The translations under genes were made by a program, and so were the position numbers. Of a stretch of DNA of 34,011 nt, positions 26,835-34,011 are shown in pieces. Origin of the DNA: Sphingobacterium sp. Its GTDB lineage: Bacteria; Bacteroidota; Bacteroidia; Sphingobacteriales; Sphingobacteriaceae. The notes under the pieces were generated by a model. That model was given only the letters and a program-made list of their open reading frames with translations, made no database searches and was not told the origin of the DNA. The stretch lies in contig JAITLV010000070.1 in the NCBI GenBank assembly GCA_031277685.1, positions 1 through 34,011 on the forward strand, given 5' to 3'. Each line of letters begins with the position of its first letter. Within the stretch, counting starts at the first letter, position 1.

Positions 26835-27036
26835 TGATCAATCTCTTACAAGTCCGAACCCCCAAAAGACAAAGACAAAAAAATAAACACATTGGAACCG
26901 ATTATTTGAAGGATTAACGTCAAAATATAACCCCTTTTTTGATTCAAAATAGTATATTAGAAGAAGCATGACAACCATGTAAAGAGTAACTAATGAAGAG
27001 AAATATCAGGATCAATTAAGAAGCGTTTTTTAACCC

Positions 27037-27969
27037 ATGGAAAAAGTAATTATTACAGGAGGAACAGGTGCTATTGGCCATCAATTGACTAAATTACTGG
27101 TTGCCAATTTCTATGAGGTGATCATCTTTACGCGTGATCCAAAGGCTCAGACGGCACAGCATAACGTCCGCTACGTTCATTGGAACCCGAAAAAGCAAAT
27201 CATTGACACTAAATCAATACAGGAGGCCGATTATATCATCAATTTAGCTGGCGCAAATCTCAATGGGGCACGATGGAGTAAAGCCTACCAACAAGAAATT
27301 ATATCCAGCCGAGTGGAAAGCGGACAAGCGATTTATCAGGCACTAAAACAGATACCTAACCAAGTAAAAGCAGTTATATCAGCTTCCGCGACAGGTTGGT
27401 ATGGTACTGATGACAAGTATCAGAAAAAACCATTTGTGGAAGGAGATCCGCAAGGCGGCAATTTTCTATCCTGGGTCTGCAATCTTTGGGAAGACAGTGT
27501 CAAACCTATTGAGACACTAGGAAAAAGACTGGTTGTTTTCAGATTCGGCGTAGTGATTAGTAAAGACCAAGGCTTATTAAAAGAGCTCAATAAGCTACTG
27601 CGTATCCGATGCTGCCCTATTTTTGGTTCAGGCAAGCAGATGCTAAGTTGGATCCACATGGAAGATCTCAGCCGGATGTTGCTGTTTGCCGTACAAAATC
27701 ATGCGATCGCAGGTGTCTATAACGCCTGTTCATCTGACCCCCTACCCATTGGCCAATTTGCCAAACGCATTGCAAAACGGAAATATGGCATGTTTTATAT
27801 CCCTCTTCCTGTTCCTTCATTTTTAATCAAATTACTTCTAAGAAAGAAAGGACAAGAAATGATTCTGGATGGCACCTGGGTAAATAATAAAAAAATCCTG
27901 GATAAAAAATTTCCATTTAAGTACCCAACCTTGGATAATAATTGTATAGATAATTTACACATTGGTTAA
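27037..27969 (+). CDS. TIGR01777 family NAD(P)-binding epimerase/reductase
   Basis: An extended short-chain dehydrogenase-like protein of 310 residues, of the YfcH/SDR39U1 type. The Rossmann dinucleotide motif is at the N-terminus (ITGGTGAIGHQLTKLL). It is followed by INLAGANLNGARWSKAYQQEI, SASATGWYG and a C-terminal helical part (FPFKYPTLDNN) matching the small DUF1731 end domain. The chemistry of this family is poorly defined, so I make no claim on substrate. It is cytoplasmic. No clear -7 box precedes it. A separate promoter appears to serve the next gene 58 bases on. Confidence 0.88.
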   Translation: MEKVIITGGTGAIGHQLTKLLVANFYEVIIFTRDPKAQTAQHNVRYVHWNPKKQIIDTKSIQEADYIINLAGANLNGARWSKAYQQEIISSRVESGQAIYQALKQIPNQVKAVISASATGWYGTDDKYQKKPFVEGDPQGGNFLSWVCNLWEDSVKPIETLGKRLVVFRFGVVISKDQGLLKELNKLLRIRCCPIFGSGKQMLSWIHMEDLSRMLLFAVQNHAIAGVYNACSSDPLPIGQFAKRIAKRKYGMFYIPLPVPSFLIKLLLRKKGQEMILDGTWVNNKKILDKKFPFKYPTLDNNCIDNLHIG

Positions 27970-28013
27970 TTGTTAATTCAGGTTAATATCGACCCTTTAC
28001 GGGACAAAATCCG

Positions 28014-28021
28014 TATATTTG
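28014..28021 (+). promoter_or_regulatory. -7 box of the FAH-family gene
   Basis: TATATTTG is an exact -7 match, ending six bases before the ATG at 28028. The transcript is likely to begin at or next to the start codon. A -33 match is not obvious. Confidence 0.5.
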
Positions 28022-28027
28022 CACCTT

Positions 28028-28888
28028 ATGAAGATTTTTAGATATGGCGCAAAGGGCTCCGAAAAGGCGGGAGTCATTTTAAATGAAAAGAAATATGATG
28101 TTTCAGAAGGAAATTTTCAATATAACCGTGATTTCTTTGCAAATACGGCAAATTTGGAGCAACTTCAAGCATATGTAGCGGAAAATCGTGAGAACCTGAA
28201 AGAGATCGCTTCTGACGAACGCATCGGCACACCACTGGAAACCCCTTCCAAAATTCTTTGTGTCGGACTCAACTTTGATGATCACGTCAAGGAGACAAAA
28301 TTACAGCAAGCAGCAGAACCCATTGTTTTCATGAAATCTGTTTCTGCATTCAATGGTCCTTTTGATGGTATCACATTACCCAAAAACTCTGTAAAATCGG
28401 ATTGGGAAACGGAACTTGCCATTGTTATCGGCAAGAAAGCTTCTTATGTCAGCGAAGAGGAAGCTTTAGATTATGTTTTTGGTTATGTGCTGCACAATGA
28501 CGTGACTGAAAGAGAATTTCAAATTGAAAGAGGTGGTACCTGGGACAAAGGTAAGGGTTGCGATACATTCGCCCCCATTGGCCCGTTCATTGCAACAAAA
28601 GATGAGATTCAAGATATAGATAACTTAAGAATTTGGCTTAAATTAAATGGTGATCTCATGCAGGATGGTAGCACAAGTGATTTTATCTATCGTATACCCA
28701 AACTCATATCGTACTTGAGCCATTTTATGTCGCTACTGCCAGGCGACATTATCTCAACAGGATCACCCGCTGGATCTGGTATGGGAAAATCCCCACAACG
28801 GTTCCTACGTGATGGCGATATCATTGAATACGGTATAGAAGGGCTTGGATCTGGAAAACAAGTTGTATCTGCTTACTCCCTATCCTAA
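28028..28888 (+). CDS. Fumarylacetoacetate hydrolase family protein
   Basis: A 286-residue FAH-superfamily enzyme, cytoplasmic, metal-dependent. Members hydrolyse or decarboxylate beta-diketo and related acids (for example acylpyruvates or oxaloacetate). Motifs: CVGLNFDDHVKE, PIVFMKSVSAFNGPFDGITLP, the metal-ligand run DWETELAIVIGK (two Glu) and HNDVTEREFQ (Asp), KGCDTFAPIGPF, and GDIISTGSPAGSGMG. All the usual positions are intact. The substrate cannot be told from sequence. The start at 28028 is preferred over the TTG nine bases earlier. A hairpin terminator follows. Confidence 0.9.
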   Translation: MKIFRYGAKGSEKAGVILNEKKYDVSEGNFQYNRDFFANTANLEQLQAYVAENRENLKEIASDERIGTPLETPSKILCVGLNFDDHVKETKLQQAAEPIVFMKSVSAFNGPFDGITLPKNSVKSDWETELAIVIGKKASYVSEEEALDYVFGYVLHNDVTEREFQIERGGTWDKGKGCDTFAPIGPFIATKDEIQDIDNLRIWLKLNGDLMQDGSTSDFIYRIPKLISYLSHFMSLLPGDIISTGSPAGSGMGKSPQRFLRDGDIIEYGIEGLGSGKQVVSAYSLS

Positions 28889-28905
28889 AACACTGTTCCG
28901 AAAGA

Positions 28906-28952
28906 CCGATCTTTCTAGGCTTTAAAATTCGGCTAGAAAGATCGGATCAAGC
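28906..28952 (+). terminator. Terminator after the FAH-family gene
   Basis: A 13-bp perfect stem (28906-28918 with 28933-28945, loop of 14) is followed after about ten bases by six T (28957-28962). It isolates the FAH gene from metNIQ. Confidence 0.7.
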
Positions 28953-28988
28953 ACTATTTTTTCGTCATTTCATTGTAATTTATCAACC

Positions 28989-29036
28989 GCATTTATGTAC
29001 ATTTATATCGACGTCCACTTTTGTTAACATAAATGC
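28989..29036 (+). promoter_or_regulatory. Inverted repeat upstream of metN
   Basis: Perfect 10-base arms GCATTTATGT (28989-28998) and its complement (29027-29036) flank 28 bases. The interior carries CACTTTTG (29016-29023), one base from the -7 box. A second short symmetrical piece, CCCTAAAGGG (29043-29052), lies just before the ATG at 29056. The arms could be an operator around the promoter or the stem of a leader RNA. Neither is proven, and I do not recognise a SAM riboswitch. Confidence 0.45.
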
Positions 29037-29055
29037 ATAAATCCCTAAAGGGTCA

Positions 29056-30075
29056 ATGATTCAACTAAACAACATATCTAAATCATTCGAGGTTAAATCC
29101 AGGCGAATCGATGCATTGAAGAGCCTCTCGCTATCCATCGCCAAAGGAGAAATATTTGGTGTTATCGGAGCCTCAGGCGCAGGCAAAAGTACACTAATCC
29201 GTTGTGTCAATCTTTTGGAAAGACCTAATGCAGGTCAAGTCATTATTGAAAATGAAGACTTAATGTCCATGTCCCCCAAAGACTTAATGATGAAACGAAG
29301 AAAGATAGGGATGATCTTCCAACACTTTAATTTACTTTCATCGCTAACCGTCTTTGAAAACATCGCTTTTCCTTTACAGCTAGAAGGTAAATCAAAAAGT
29401 TTTATCCATCAGAAAGTTTCCGAATTACTACGCCTTGTAGGCCTGGAAGATAAAATCGAAAGCTATCCAGCCAATTTATCTGGAGGGCAAAAACAACGGG
29501 TCGCCATTGCGCGTGCTTTGGCAAATGAACCCCATATCCTGCTTTGCGATGAAGCGACAAGCGCATTGGATCCCGCAACAACAAAATCCATTCTTAGTTT
29601 GTTGAAAAAAATCAATAAACAACTGGAACTTACCATCTTATTGATCACCCATGAAATGGATGTGATTAAAAGAATCTGCGACCAAGTAGCGGTACTGGAT
29701 CATGGAGTATTGATTGAGAGTGGTTCTGTGGAAACTATTTTTGCAAATCCGCAACAGGAAACAACCAAAAACTTTATTCAATCCTCTTTACAGGTCGATA
29801 TTCCCCTAAGTTTTCAGGAACGATTAAAAGCCGATGGAAATCCCCTTGTAGAAGTATACATGACTTCGAGAGAAGAGTCCATCCCTTTTATACAACAATT
29901 GGAACATCAATATCAAGTTAAAACAAATATCATTACAGCACAAATCGACTATATCGGAGAGATGAAGTTTGGTGTAATATTAGCCGAATTGTCCGGTGAT
30001 ATCGAAAATATCACGGCAAGTCTCTCCTATTTAAAAGAACAGCATCCGCAAACTAAAATTTTGGGTTATGTCTGA
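29056..30075 (+). CDS. metN: Methionine ABC transporter ATP-binding protein
   Basis: The ATPase of the MetNIQ importer for methionine, on the cytoplasmic face of the inner membrane. It has 339 residues: Walker A GASGAGKST at 38-46, Q-loop FQHFNLL, ABC signature LSGGQKQR at 141-148, Walker B ILLCDEATSALD and switch His in ITHEMDV. The C-terminal 75 residues form the NIL (ACT-like) domain that in characterised MetN binds methionine and inhibits transport when methionine is plentiful. It overlaps metI by 8 bases, and metQ follows: a standard metNIQ operon. Upstream there is an inverted repeat that may regulate the operon. Confidence 0.95.
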   Translation: MIQLNNISKSFEVKSRRIDALKSLSLSIAKGEIFGVIGASGAGKSTLIRCVNLLERPNAGQVIIENEDLMSMSPKDLMMKRRKIGMIFQHFNLLSSLTVFENIAFPLQLEGKSKSFIHQKVSELLRLVGLEDKIESYPANLSGGQKQRVAIARALANEPHILLCDEATSALDPATTKSILSLLKKINKQLELTILLITHEMDVIKRICDQVAVLDHGVLIESGSVETIFANPQQETTKNFIQSSLQVDIPLSFQERLKADGNPLVEVYMTSREESIPFIQQLEHQYQVKTNIITAQIDYIGEMKFGVILAELSGDIENITASLSYLKEQHPQTKILGYV

Positions 30076-30721
30076 TCAAGTATTAAACCTACTATTATCG
30101 GGAACACTCGAAACATTAATGATGACTTTCCTTTCTGGATTTTTTGGATTTGTGATTGGGCTTCCATTGGGAATTTATCTATTCCTAACGCGAAAACATC
30201 AGCTATTGGAAAACAAAACAATGCATCAGATTGTTTCGCTCCTAGTGAACGTGTTCAGATCTATTCCATTCATTATTCTCATTGTTTGGATGATTCCGTT
30301 TACACGTCAGATCGTGGGAACATCAATAGGCATGTCAGCGGCCTTGGTTCCTTTAAGTATTGGCGCAGCACCATTTATTGCAAGGTTGGTGGAAAACAGT
30401 TTACTAGAGATCCCCAATGGATTAATTGAAGCAGCCAGAGCAATGGGTGCCAGCACTCAACAGGTTATATTTAAAGTATTACTTCCAGAAGCCTTACCAT
30501 CACTGGTAAACAATGCGACAATAACGCTAATTACACTGGTAGGCTATTCAGCCATGGGTGGTGCTGTGGGAGCTGGAGGGCTCGGACAAATCGGCTATCA
30601 ATACGGTTATGTCGGTTATGATACCTTTATCATGAATTCTGTTCTTATTTTATTAATTTTAATTGTATTCCTGTTGCAATATACAGGCGATTACATAGCA
30701 AAAAAAGTAAACCATCGTTAA
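30068..30721 (+). CDS. metI: Methionine ABC transporter permease
   Basis: The membrane subunit of MetNIQ. It has 217 residues with about five hydrophobic membrane segments and, in the last cytoplasmic loop, the coupling motif EAARAMGASTQQVIFKVLLPEALP that contacts MetN. Length and order match MetI. It starts inside the end of metN (8-base overlap), which implies translational coupling, and metQ begins 15 bases past its stop. Confidence 0.95.
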   Translation: MSDQVLNLLLSGTLETLMMTFLSGFFGFVIGLPLGIYLFLTRKHQLLENKTMHQIVSLLVNVFRSIPFIILIVWMIPFTRQIVGTSIGMSAALVPLSIGAAPFIARLVENSLLEIPNGLIEAARAMGASTQQVIFKVLLPEALPSLVNNATITLITLVGYSAMGGAVGAGGLGQIGYQYGYVGYDTFIMNSVLILLILIVFLLQYTGDYIAKKVNHR

Positions 30722-30736
30722 CATAAATTGTATCAT

Positions 30737-31549
30737 ATGAAAAAATTGAACTATGCATTTGCGATCTTAGCCTTTAGTCTTACGACTATTGTCGCTTGTA
30801 ATAATAGGGAAAAGAAAGAAAACACCCTTAAAGTGGGTGTGGTGACGGGACCTGAAAAGGAACTTGCGGAGACGGCTAAGAAAGTTGCAAAAGAAAAGTT
30901 CAATCTGGATGTGGAACTGGTTTCCTTTAATGATTATGTTGTTCCAAATGAAGCGCTGAATCAGGGTGATATTGATGTCAATGTATTTCAGCATCAGCCT
31001 TATCTTCAGGAACAATCCAAACAACGTGGATTTACCAAATTGACTATTGTCGGAAACACATTTGTGTTTCCAATTGTTGCCTATTCTAAAAAAATCAAAA
31101 GTATTACAGAGCTTCAGCCAGGCGCAAGTATCGCTATTCCAAATGACCCAACGAATGGTGGCCGTGCATTATTACTTCTTCAGCGTGAAGGAATCATCGG
31201 TTTAAAGGAAAATGTTGGTATACAACCCAAGGTAATAGACATTGTAAGCAACCCGAAGCAAATTAAAATCATCGAAATGGAAGCTCCACAGCTACCCCGT
31301 GTACTTGATGATCCTCAGGTTGCTATCGCTATTATTAACAACAGCTTTGCGTCACAAGCTGGTTTGGATCCCGAAAAACAAGGTTTGTTCACTGAAGATA
31401 AAGAATCGCCCTATGTTAATTTAATTGTTGCACGGGCAGACAATAAAAATGATGAAAAAGTACAGCAATTTATACAATCCTATCAATCCCCCGAAGTAGA
31501 AGCGACAGCGAAAAAGGTATTTAAAAACGGAGCCATTAAAGGCTGGTAA
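30737..31549 (+). CDS. metQ: Methionine-binding lipoprotein
   Basis: The substrate-binding subunit of the methionine importer, a lipoprotein of 270 residues. The signal MKKLNYAFAILAFSLTTIVA ends in the lipobox IVAC, giving lipidated Cys21. The NlpA/MetQ fold is clear from LKVGVVTGPEKEL, FNDYVVPNEALNQGDIDVNVFQHQPYL, IAIPNDPTNGGRALLLLQ and the C-terminal SPYVNLIVAR. I use the ATG at 30737 rather than the TTG at 30728. A GTG-started SEC-C gene begins 11 bases after the stop and is probably in the same transcript. Confidence 0.95.
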   Translation: MKKLNYAFAILAFSLTTIVACNNREKKENTLKVGVVTGPEKELAETAKKVAKEKFNLDVELVSFNDYVVPNEALNQGDIDVNVFQHQPYLQEQSKQRGFTKLTIVGNTFVFPIVAYSKKIKSITELQPGASIAIPNDPTNGGRALLLLQREGIIGLKENVGIQPKVIDIVSNPKQIKIIEMEAPQLPRVLDDPQVAIAIINNSFASQAGLDPEKQGLFTEDKESPYVNLIVARADNKNDEKVQQFIQSYQSPEVEATAKKVFKNGAIKGW

Positions 31550-31560
31550 ACACTCAATAC

Positions 31561-31941
31561 GTGATAGAAGCAACTCATTCTTGCCCCTGTGGCTCCGGTC
31601 TTACTTTTGCCGAATGTTGTCAACAAGTACACAACAGCCATGCGAAAGCTACAACCGCTGAAGCGCTTATGCGAGCACGCTACAGTGCTTTTGCCGTGAG
31701 AGATATAGACTTTTTATACAATACATTCCACCCTACAACACGAAGATTTCAAAACAAACATGCAATTCAACAATGGGCGCAGGAAAATAAGTGGATGCAG
31801 CTCAATATCCTGAAAGCAACATTTGCAACGGTGGAATTTGAAGCACATTACCTCGACTCGACAATGGAGCTGCAGATTCACCGTGAAAAGTCGACGTTTA
31901 AACAGCAGGGCAACCTTTGGTATTATGTCGATGGCCGATAA
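31561..31941 (+). CDS. YchJ family protein with SEC-C motif
   Basis: A 126-residue cytoplasmic protein. The N-terminus holds a SEC-C zinc motif, CPCGSGLTFAECC (Cys8, Cys10, Cys19, Cys20). The rest is the YchJ/UPF0225 domain (AEALMRARYSAFAVRDIDFLYNTFHP), an NTF2-like fold. Its role is unknown; SEC-C motifs bind zinc and often protein partners. The start is GTG at 31561, the only start close to the motif. It follows metQ by 11 bases and ends before a strong hairpin, so it is probably the last gene of the metNIQ transcript. A link with methionine uptake is not otherwise supported. Confidence 0.88.
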   Translation: MIEATHSCPCGSGLTFAECCQQVHNSHAKATTAEALMRARYSAFAVRDIDFLYNTFHPTTRRFQNKHAIQQWAQENKWMQLNILKATFATVEFEAHYLDSTMELQIHREKSTFKQQGNLWYYVDGR

Positions 31942-31961
31942 AACAGCCGTTGCAAGCCAAT

Positions 31962-32005
31962 AAAAAAAGCTGCTCCAACATCAACCTGTTGGAGCAGCTT
32001 TTTTT
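31962..32005. terminator. Bidirectional terminator between ychJ-like and symporter genes
   Basis: A 19-bp perfect inverted repeat (31962-31980 with 31987-32005, loop of 6) with A7 at one end and T7 at the other. It serves as an intrinsic terminator for both convergent genes. Confidence 0.9.
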
Positions 32006-32026
32006 ATGAGCGAACCGTTAAATAGT

Positions 32027-33463
32027 TTAAGCCAATTCCTCTGTATCTTCACGATAGGGTGCTTCTTCATCAAACTCCCCTTCCCACTTCGCCACAACCA
32101 CCGTTGCTAAACAGTTTCCGATAACGTTGACAGATGTTCTTGCCATATCCATCAGTTCGTCAATACCCAAAATAGCGGCAATGACAAAGGTCGGTAGACC
32201 AAATTGATCTGCAGTCGCTATTAAGATAATCAGTGAAGCACGAGGCACGGCAGCTACCCCCTTGGATGTAATCATCAACGTAAAAGCAATCATGAGCTGA
32301 TGGCCAAATGACAAATGAATTCCCGCTGCCTGCGCAACAAAGATTGCAGCCAATGATAAATATAGGGAAGTACCATCCAAATTAAAACTATAGCCTGTTG
32401 GAATAACAAATGAAACAATCTTACGTGGGACACCGAACTTTTCCATAGCACTCATTGCCTTAGGTAATGCGGCATCTGAACTCGTCGTCGCAAAGGCAAT
32501 GGATACAGGCTCCTTTATGGCAGCGATAAATCGTCTGACAGGAATCTTAAGGTAAAGCGCAACAGGAAGAAGAACCAAGGTCAAGAAACATATTAAGGCA
32601 AAATATAAAGTCGCCAGCAACATAAATAGATTCTTCAGGATATCGACCCCCAAATGGCCAACCGTATAGGCCATGGCTGCTCCTACCCCAATCGGAGCGA
32701 AATACATAATGATATTTGTGAACTTAAACATCGTCTCGGACATACTCTCCGTAAAATCAACCAAAGGTTTACGCTTTTTCTCATCAACCATCGCCAGGCC
32801 AATCCCAAATAAGACGGAAAATACAACAATCTGCAATACCTGATTGTCAGCTACAGCTTTCACGATATTTTCAGGAAAAAGATCGCGGACAAAGGAAGTG
32901 AATTTATAAACCGGGTGTACATGATCTGGCAAAGTCTTCAGAACATGCTCATCCATACTTTCTTTAGCTGCTGGCAATTCTTCATGTGGCATATGTGCAA
33001 CATCCACGCCTACACCAGCACGGGTCAAGTTGATTGCACCTAATCCAATAAAAATTGCACAGGTCGTTGCGCAAAAAAAGTACAACATGGACTTCCAGGC
33101 CATACGCCCCACCTGTTTCAAATCAGAGTGGCCAGCGATACCATAGACGAGTGTAGCGAAAAGAATGGGGCCAACAATAGTCTTTACCAACTTAATAAAA
33201 CCTTTGCTCAAGGGCTGTAAGGAAATCGCCAGATTTGGAAAGTCCAAACCGACAAATATTCCCATAATCATACAGGTTAAGATCCAGGTCGTCAAATTTT
33301 TCTTATAAAGCGCATTTACAACCAAAACGGTGGCAACTATCCAACGGACAGCCATTAGAAATTCATGCGAAAAGCCTACAACATCAAATTCGTATAATAC
33401 AGCAATGATACAAGCTAATGTAACTGTGATGAGGGTGATTAACCCTATTTTGGTTTTTAACAT
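32027..33463 (-). CDS. Dicarboxylate/amino acid:cation symporter (DAACS family)
   Basis: A sodium- or proton-coupled importer of dicarboxylates or acidic amino acids (GltP/DctA type). It is an inner-membrane protein of 478 residues with multiple hydrophobic segments. Family motifs are visible: the first hairpin loop AFATTSSDAALPKAMS, PTGYSFNLDGTSLYLS near residue 355, the second hairpin region GVAAVPRASLIILIA, and DELMDMARTSVNVIGN. A charged insertion (about 160-190, ELPAAKESMDEHVLKTL) lies between membrane segments. Whether it carries glutamate, aspartate or succinate cannot be told. A strong promoter lies at 33490-33520. With the TCA genes in this window it suggests use of C4 acids. Confidence 0.93.
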   Translation of the reverse strand: MLKTKIGLITLITVTLACIIAVLYEFDVVGFSHEFLMAVRWIVATVLVVNALYKKNLTTWILTCMIMGIFVGLDFPNLAISLQPLSKGFIKLVKTIVGPILFATLVYGIAGHSDLKQVGRMAWKSMLYFFCATTCAIFIGLGAINLTRAGVGVDVAHMPHEELPAAKESMDEHVLKTLPDHVHPVYKFTSFVRDLFPENIVKAVADNQVLQIVVFSVLFGIGLAMVDEKKRKPLVDFTESMSETMFKFTNIIMYFAPIGVGAAMAYTVGHLGVDILKNLFMLLATLYFALICFLTLVLLPVALYLKIPVRRFIAAIKEPVSIAFATTSSDAALPKAMSAMEKFGVPRKIVSFVIPTGYSFNLDGTSLYLSLAAIFVAQAAGIHLSFGHQLMIAFTLMITSKGVAAVPRASLIILIATADQFGLPTFVIAAILGIDELMDMARTSVNVIGNCLATVVVAKWEGEFDEEAPYREDTEELA

Positions 33464-33489
33464 CTAAAAGATTTTAATGGTCAAAAGAA

Positions 33490-33520
33490 CAAAAATAAAA
33501 AAATACTATGCTTTTGCAAA
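33490..33520 (-). promoter_or_regulatory. Promoter of the symporter gene
   Basis: On the minus strand TTTG (33520-33517) and TATTTTTG (33497-33490) are separated by 19 bases, an exact Bacteroidota promoter. Transcription should start about 20 bases before the ATG at 33463. Confidence 0.75.
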
Positions 33521-33583
33521 TAATATTATTTAAATAGCCCTACTTTCACAACAAAATACCGATTTTCAAAAATGCTGTCACGC

Positions 33584-33614
33584 AAAAAAAAAGCAGGATA
33601 ATTTCTTATCCTGC
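33584..33614 (-). terminator. Terminator of the ferredoxin gene
   Basis: A perfect 9-bp stem (33593-33601 with 33606-33614, TTTC loop) runs on the minus strand into nine T. It lies 25 bases past the ferredoxin stop. Confidence 0.85.
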
Positions 33615-33639
33615 CTTATATTTTAACGGAACAAAAAAA

Positions 33640-33990
33640 TTATTCCGCGTGTAACCAAGCTTTTTTCGCTAATAATTCATCGTTGGATTCACGCACATCC
33701 TCGTCATCCACACAACAATCTACCGGACAGACAGCAGCACATTGAGGTTCATCATGAAAACCTACACATTCTGTACATTTATCTGAAACAATATAATAGA
33801 CTTCATTTGAGATTGCTTCCTGTGATTCATTCGCATCAAGCGTAACGCCATCACCAAAATCTATCACACCATCTAAAGCCGTCCCATCTGAAAATTTCCA
33901 AGTTACACCAGCATCGTATATTGCATTATTTGGGCATTCCGGTTCGCAAGCACCACAGTTAATGCATTCGTCTGTAATTTTAATCGCCAT
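33640..33990 (-). CDS. 2[4Fe-4S] ferredoxin
   Basis: A small cytoplasmic electron carrier of 116 residues. The first cluster set is C-I-N-C-G-A-C-E-P-E-C-P (Cys9, 12, 15, with Cys19 going to the other cluster). The second is C-x2-C-x8-C-x3-C-P (Cys72, 75, 84, with Cys88 shared). The eight-residue gap in the second motif is the Allochromatium/YfhL-type pattern. Between the two motifs lies a roughly 40-residue insertion (from YDAGVTWKF to ISNEVYYIV), longer than in 80-residue relatives. An acidic C-terminus (DDEDVRESNDELLAKK) follows. Its redox partner is unknown. Only 21 bases upstream are in view, so its promoter is not seen. Confidence 0.93.
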   Translation of the reverse strand: MAIKITDECINCGACEPECPNNAIYDAGVTWKFSDGTALDGVIDFGDGVTLDANESQEAISNEVYYIVSDKCTECVGFHDEPQCAAVCPVDCCVDDEDVRESNDELLAKKAWLHAE

Positions 33991-34011
33991 TTATAACCTC
34001 ACAATTATGAT

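Noticed and set aside
26690..26917. Open frame of 75 codons overlapping the end of the HMA/DUF3347 gene
   Set aside because: It runs through that gene's terminator and has no protein-like features.
28970..29055. Full SAM-II riboswitch before metN
   Set aside because: Only the end CTAAAGGG and an AACC stretch look similar; the expected short stem and pseudoknot could not be placed, so I report only the inverted repeat.
1..34011. CRISPR array, transposon, prophage or defence cluster
   Set aside because: I found no regularly spaced repeats, transposase, recombinase, phage structural genes or defence-type proteins in either strand.

Overview
The window looks like ordinary chromosome from a Bacteroidota member, most likely a Sphingobacterium/Pedobacter relative. 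The DNA is AT-rich, and starts lack purine-rich Shine-Dalgarno sites. Many genes are preceded by the Bacteroidota sigma-type -7 box TAnnTTTG; four of these have a TTTG -33 box 19-20 bases upstream (pckA, the outer-membrane protein, tRNA-Ser and the dicarboxylate symporter). Gene content fits: a HMA-DUF3347 protein, a DUF6660-like Cys-rich protein, a mitochondrial-type aconitase beside AcnB, and a 116-residue 2[4Fe-4S] ferredoxin with an insertion.

Layout. 1-2.9 kb: a possible leftward gene cut by the edge, a lipoprotein GDPD-family phosphodiesterase (+), a patatin-like lipase (-) and a DsbA/FrnE-like oxidoreductase (+). 2.9-7.8 kb: full-length SMC, a 0.5 kb intergenic stretch with two diverged copies of a hairpin-plus-leader element, then polyphosphate kinase 2. 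7.9-11.5 kb: ATP-dependent PEP carboxykinase (-), a metallo-beta-lactamase-fold hydrolase (+) and an outer-membrane protein (-). 11.7-17.9 kb: leftward acnB-acn operon and rpe. 18-20.4 kb: 7TM-HD phosphohydrolase of the PgpH family, then tRNA-Ser(GCT). 20.4-25.3 kb: an AraC-type regulator (-), a 0.6 kb gene-poor stretch, a secreted SH3-like protein and a 791-residue repeat protein of unknown function. 25.4-26.8 kb: two small secreted Cys-rich/HMA proteins that look copper-related. 27-29 kb: TIGR01777-type epimerase and a FAH-family hydrolase. 29-32 kb: metN-metI-metQ methionine importer followed by a YchJ-type SEC-C protein. 32-34 kb: dicarboxylate/cation symporter and ferredoxin, both leftward.

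Functional picture. Much of the window is central metabolism: PEPCK, two aconitases, Rpe, a dicarboxylate importer and a ferredoxin. It also holds chromosome maintenance (SMC), polyphosphate and probable c-di-AMP turnover, and methionine uptake. Gene ends are often marked by long, near-perfect inverted repeats, several serving convergent genes. I saw no phage, transposase, integrase, CRISPR array or defence cluster. The least explained parts are the paired 6.5-6.9 kb elements, the inverted repeat before metN, the 21.9-25.2 kb gene pair and the small copper-like module.
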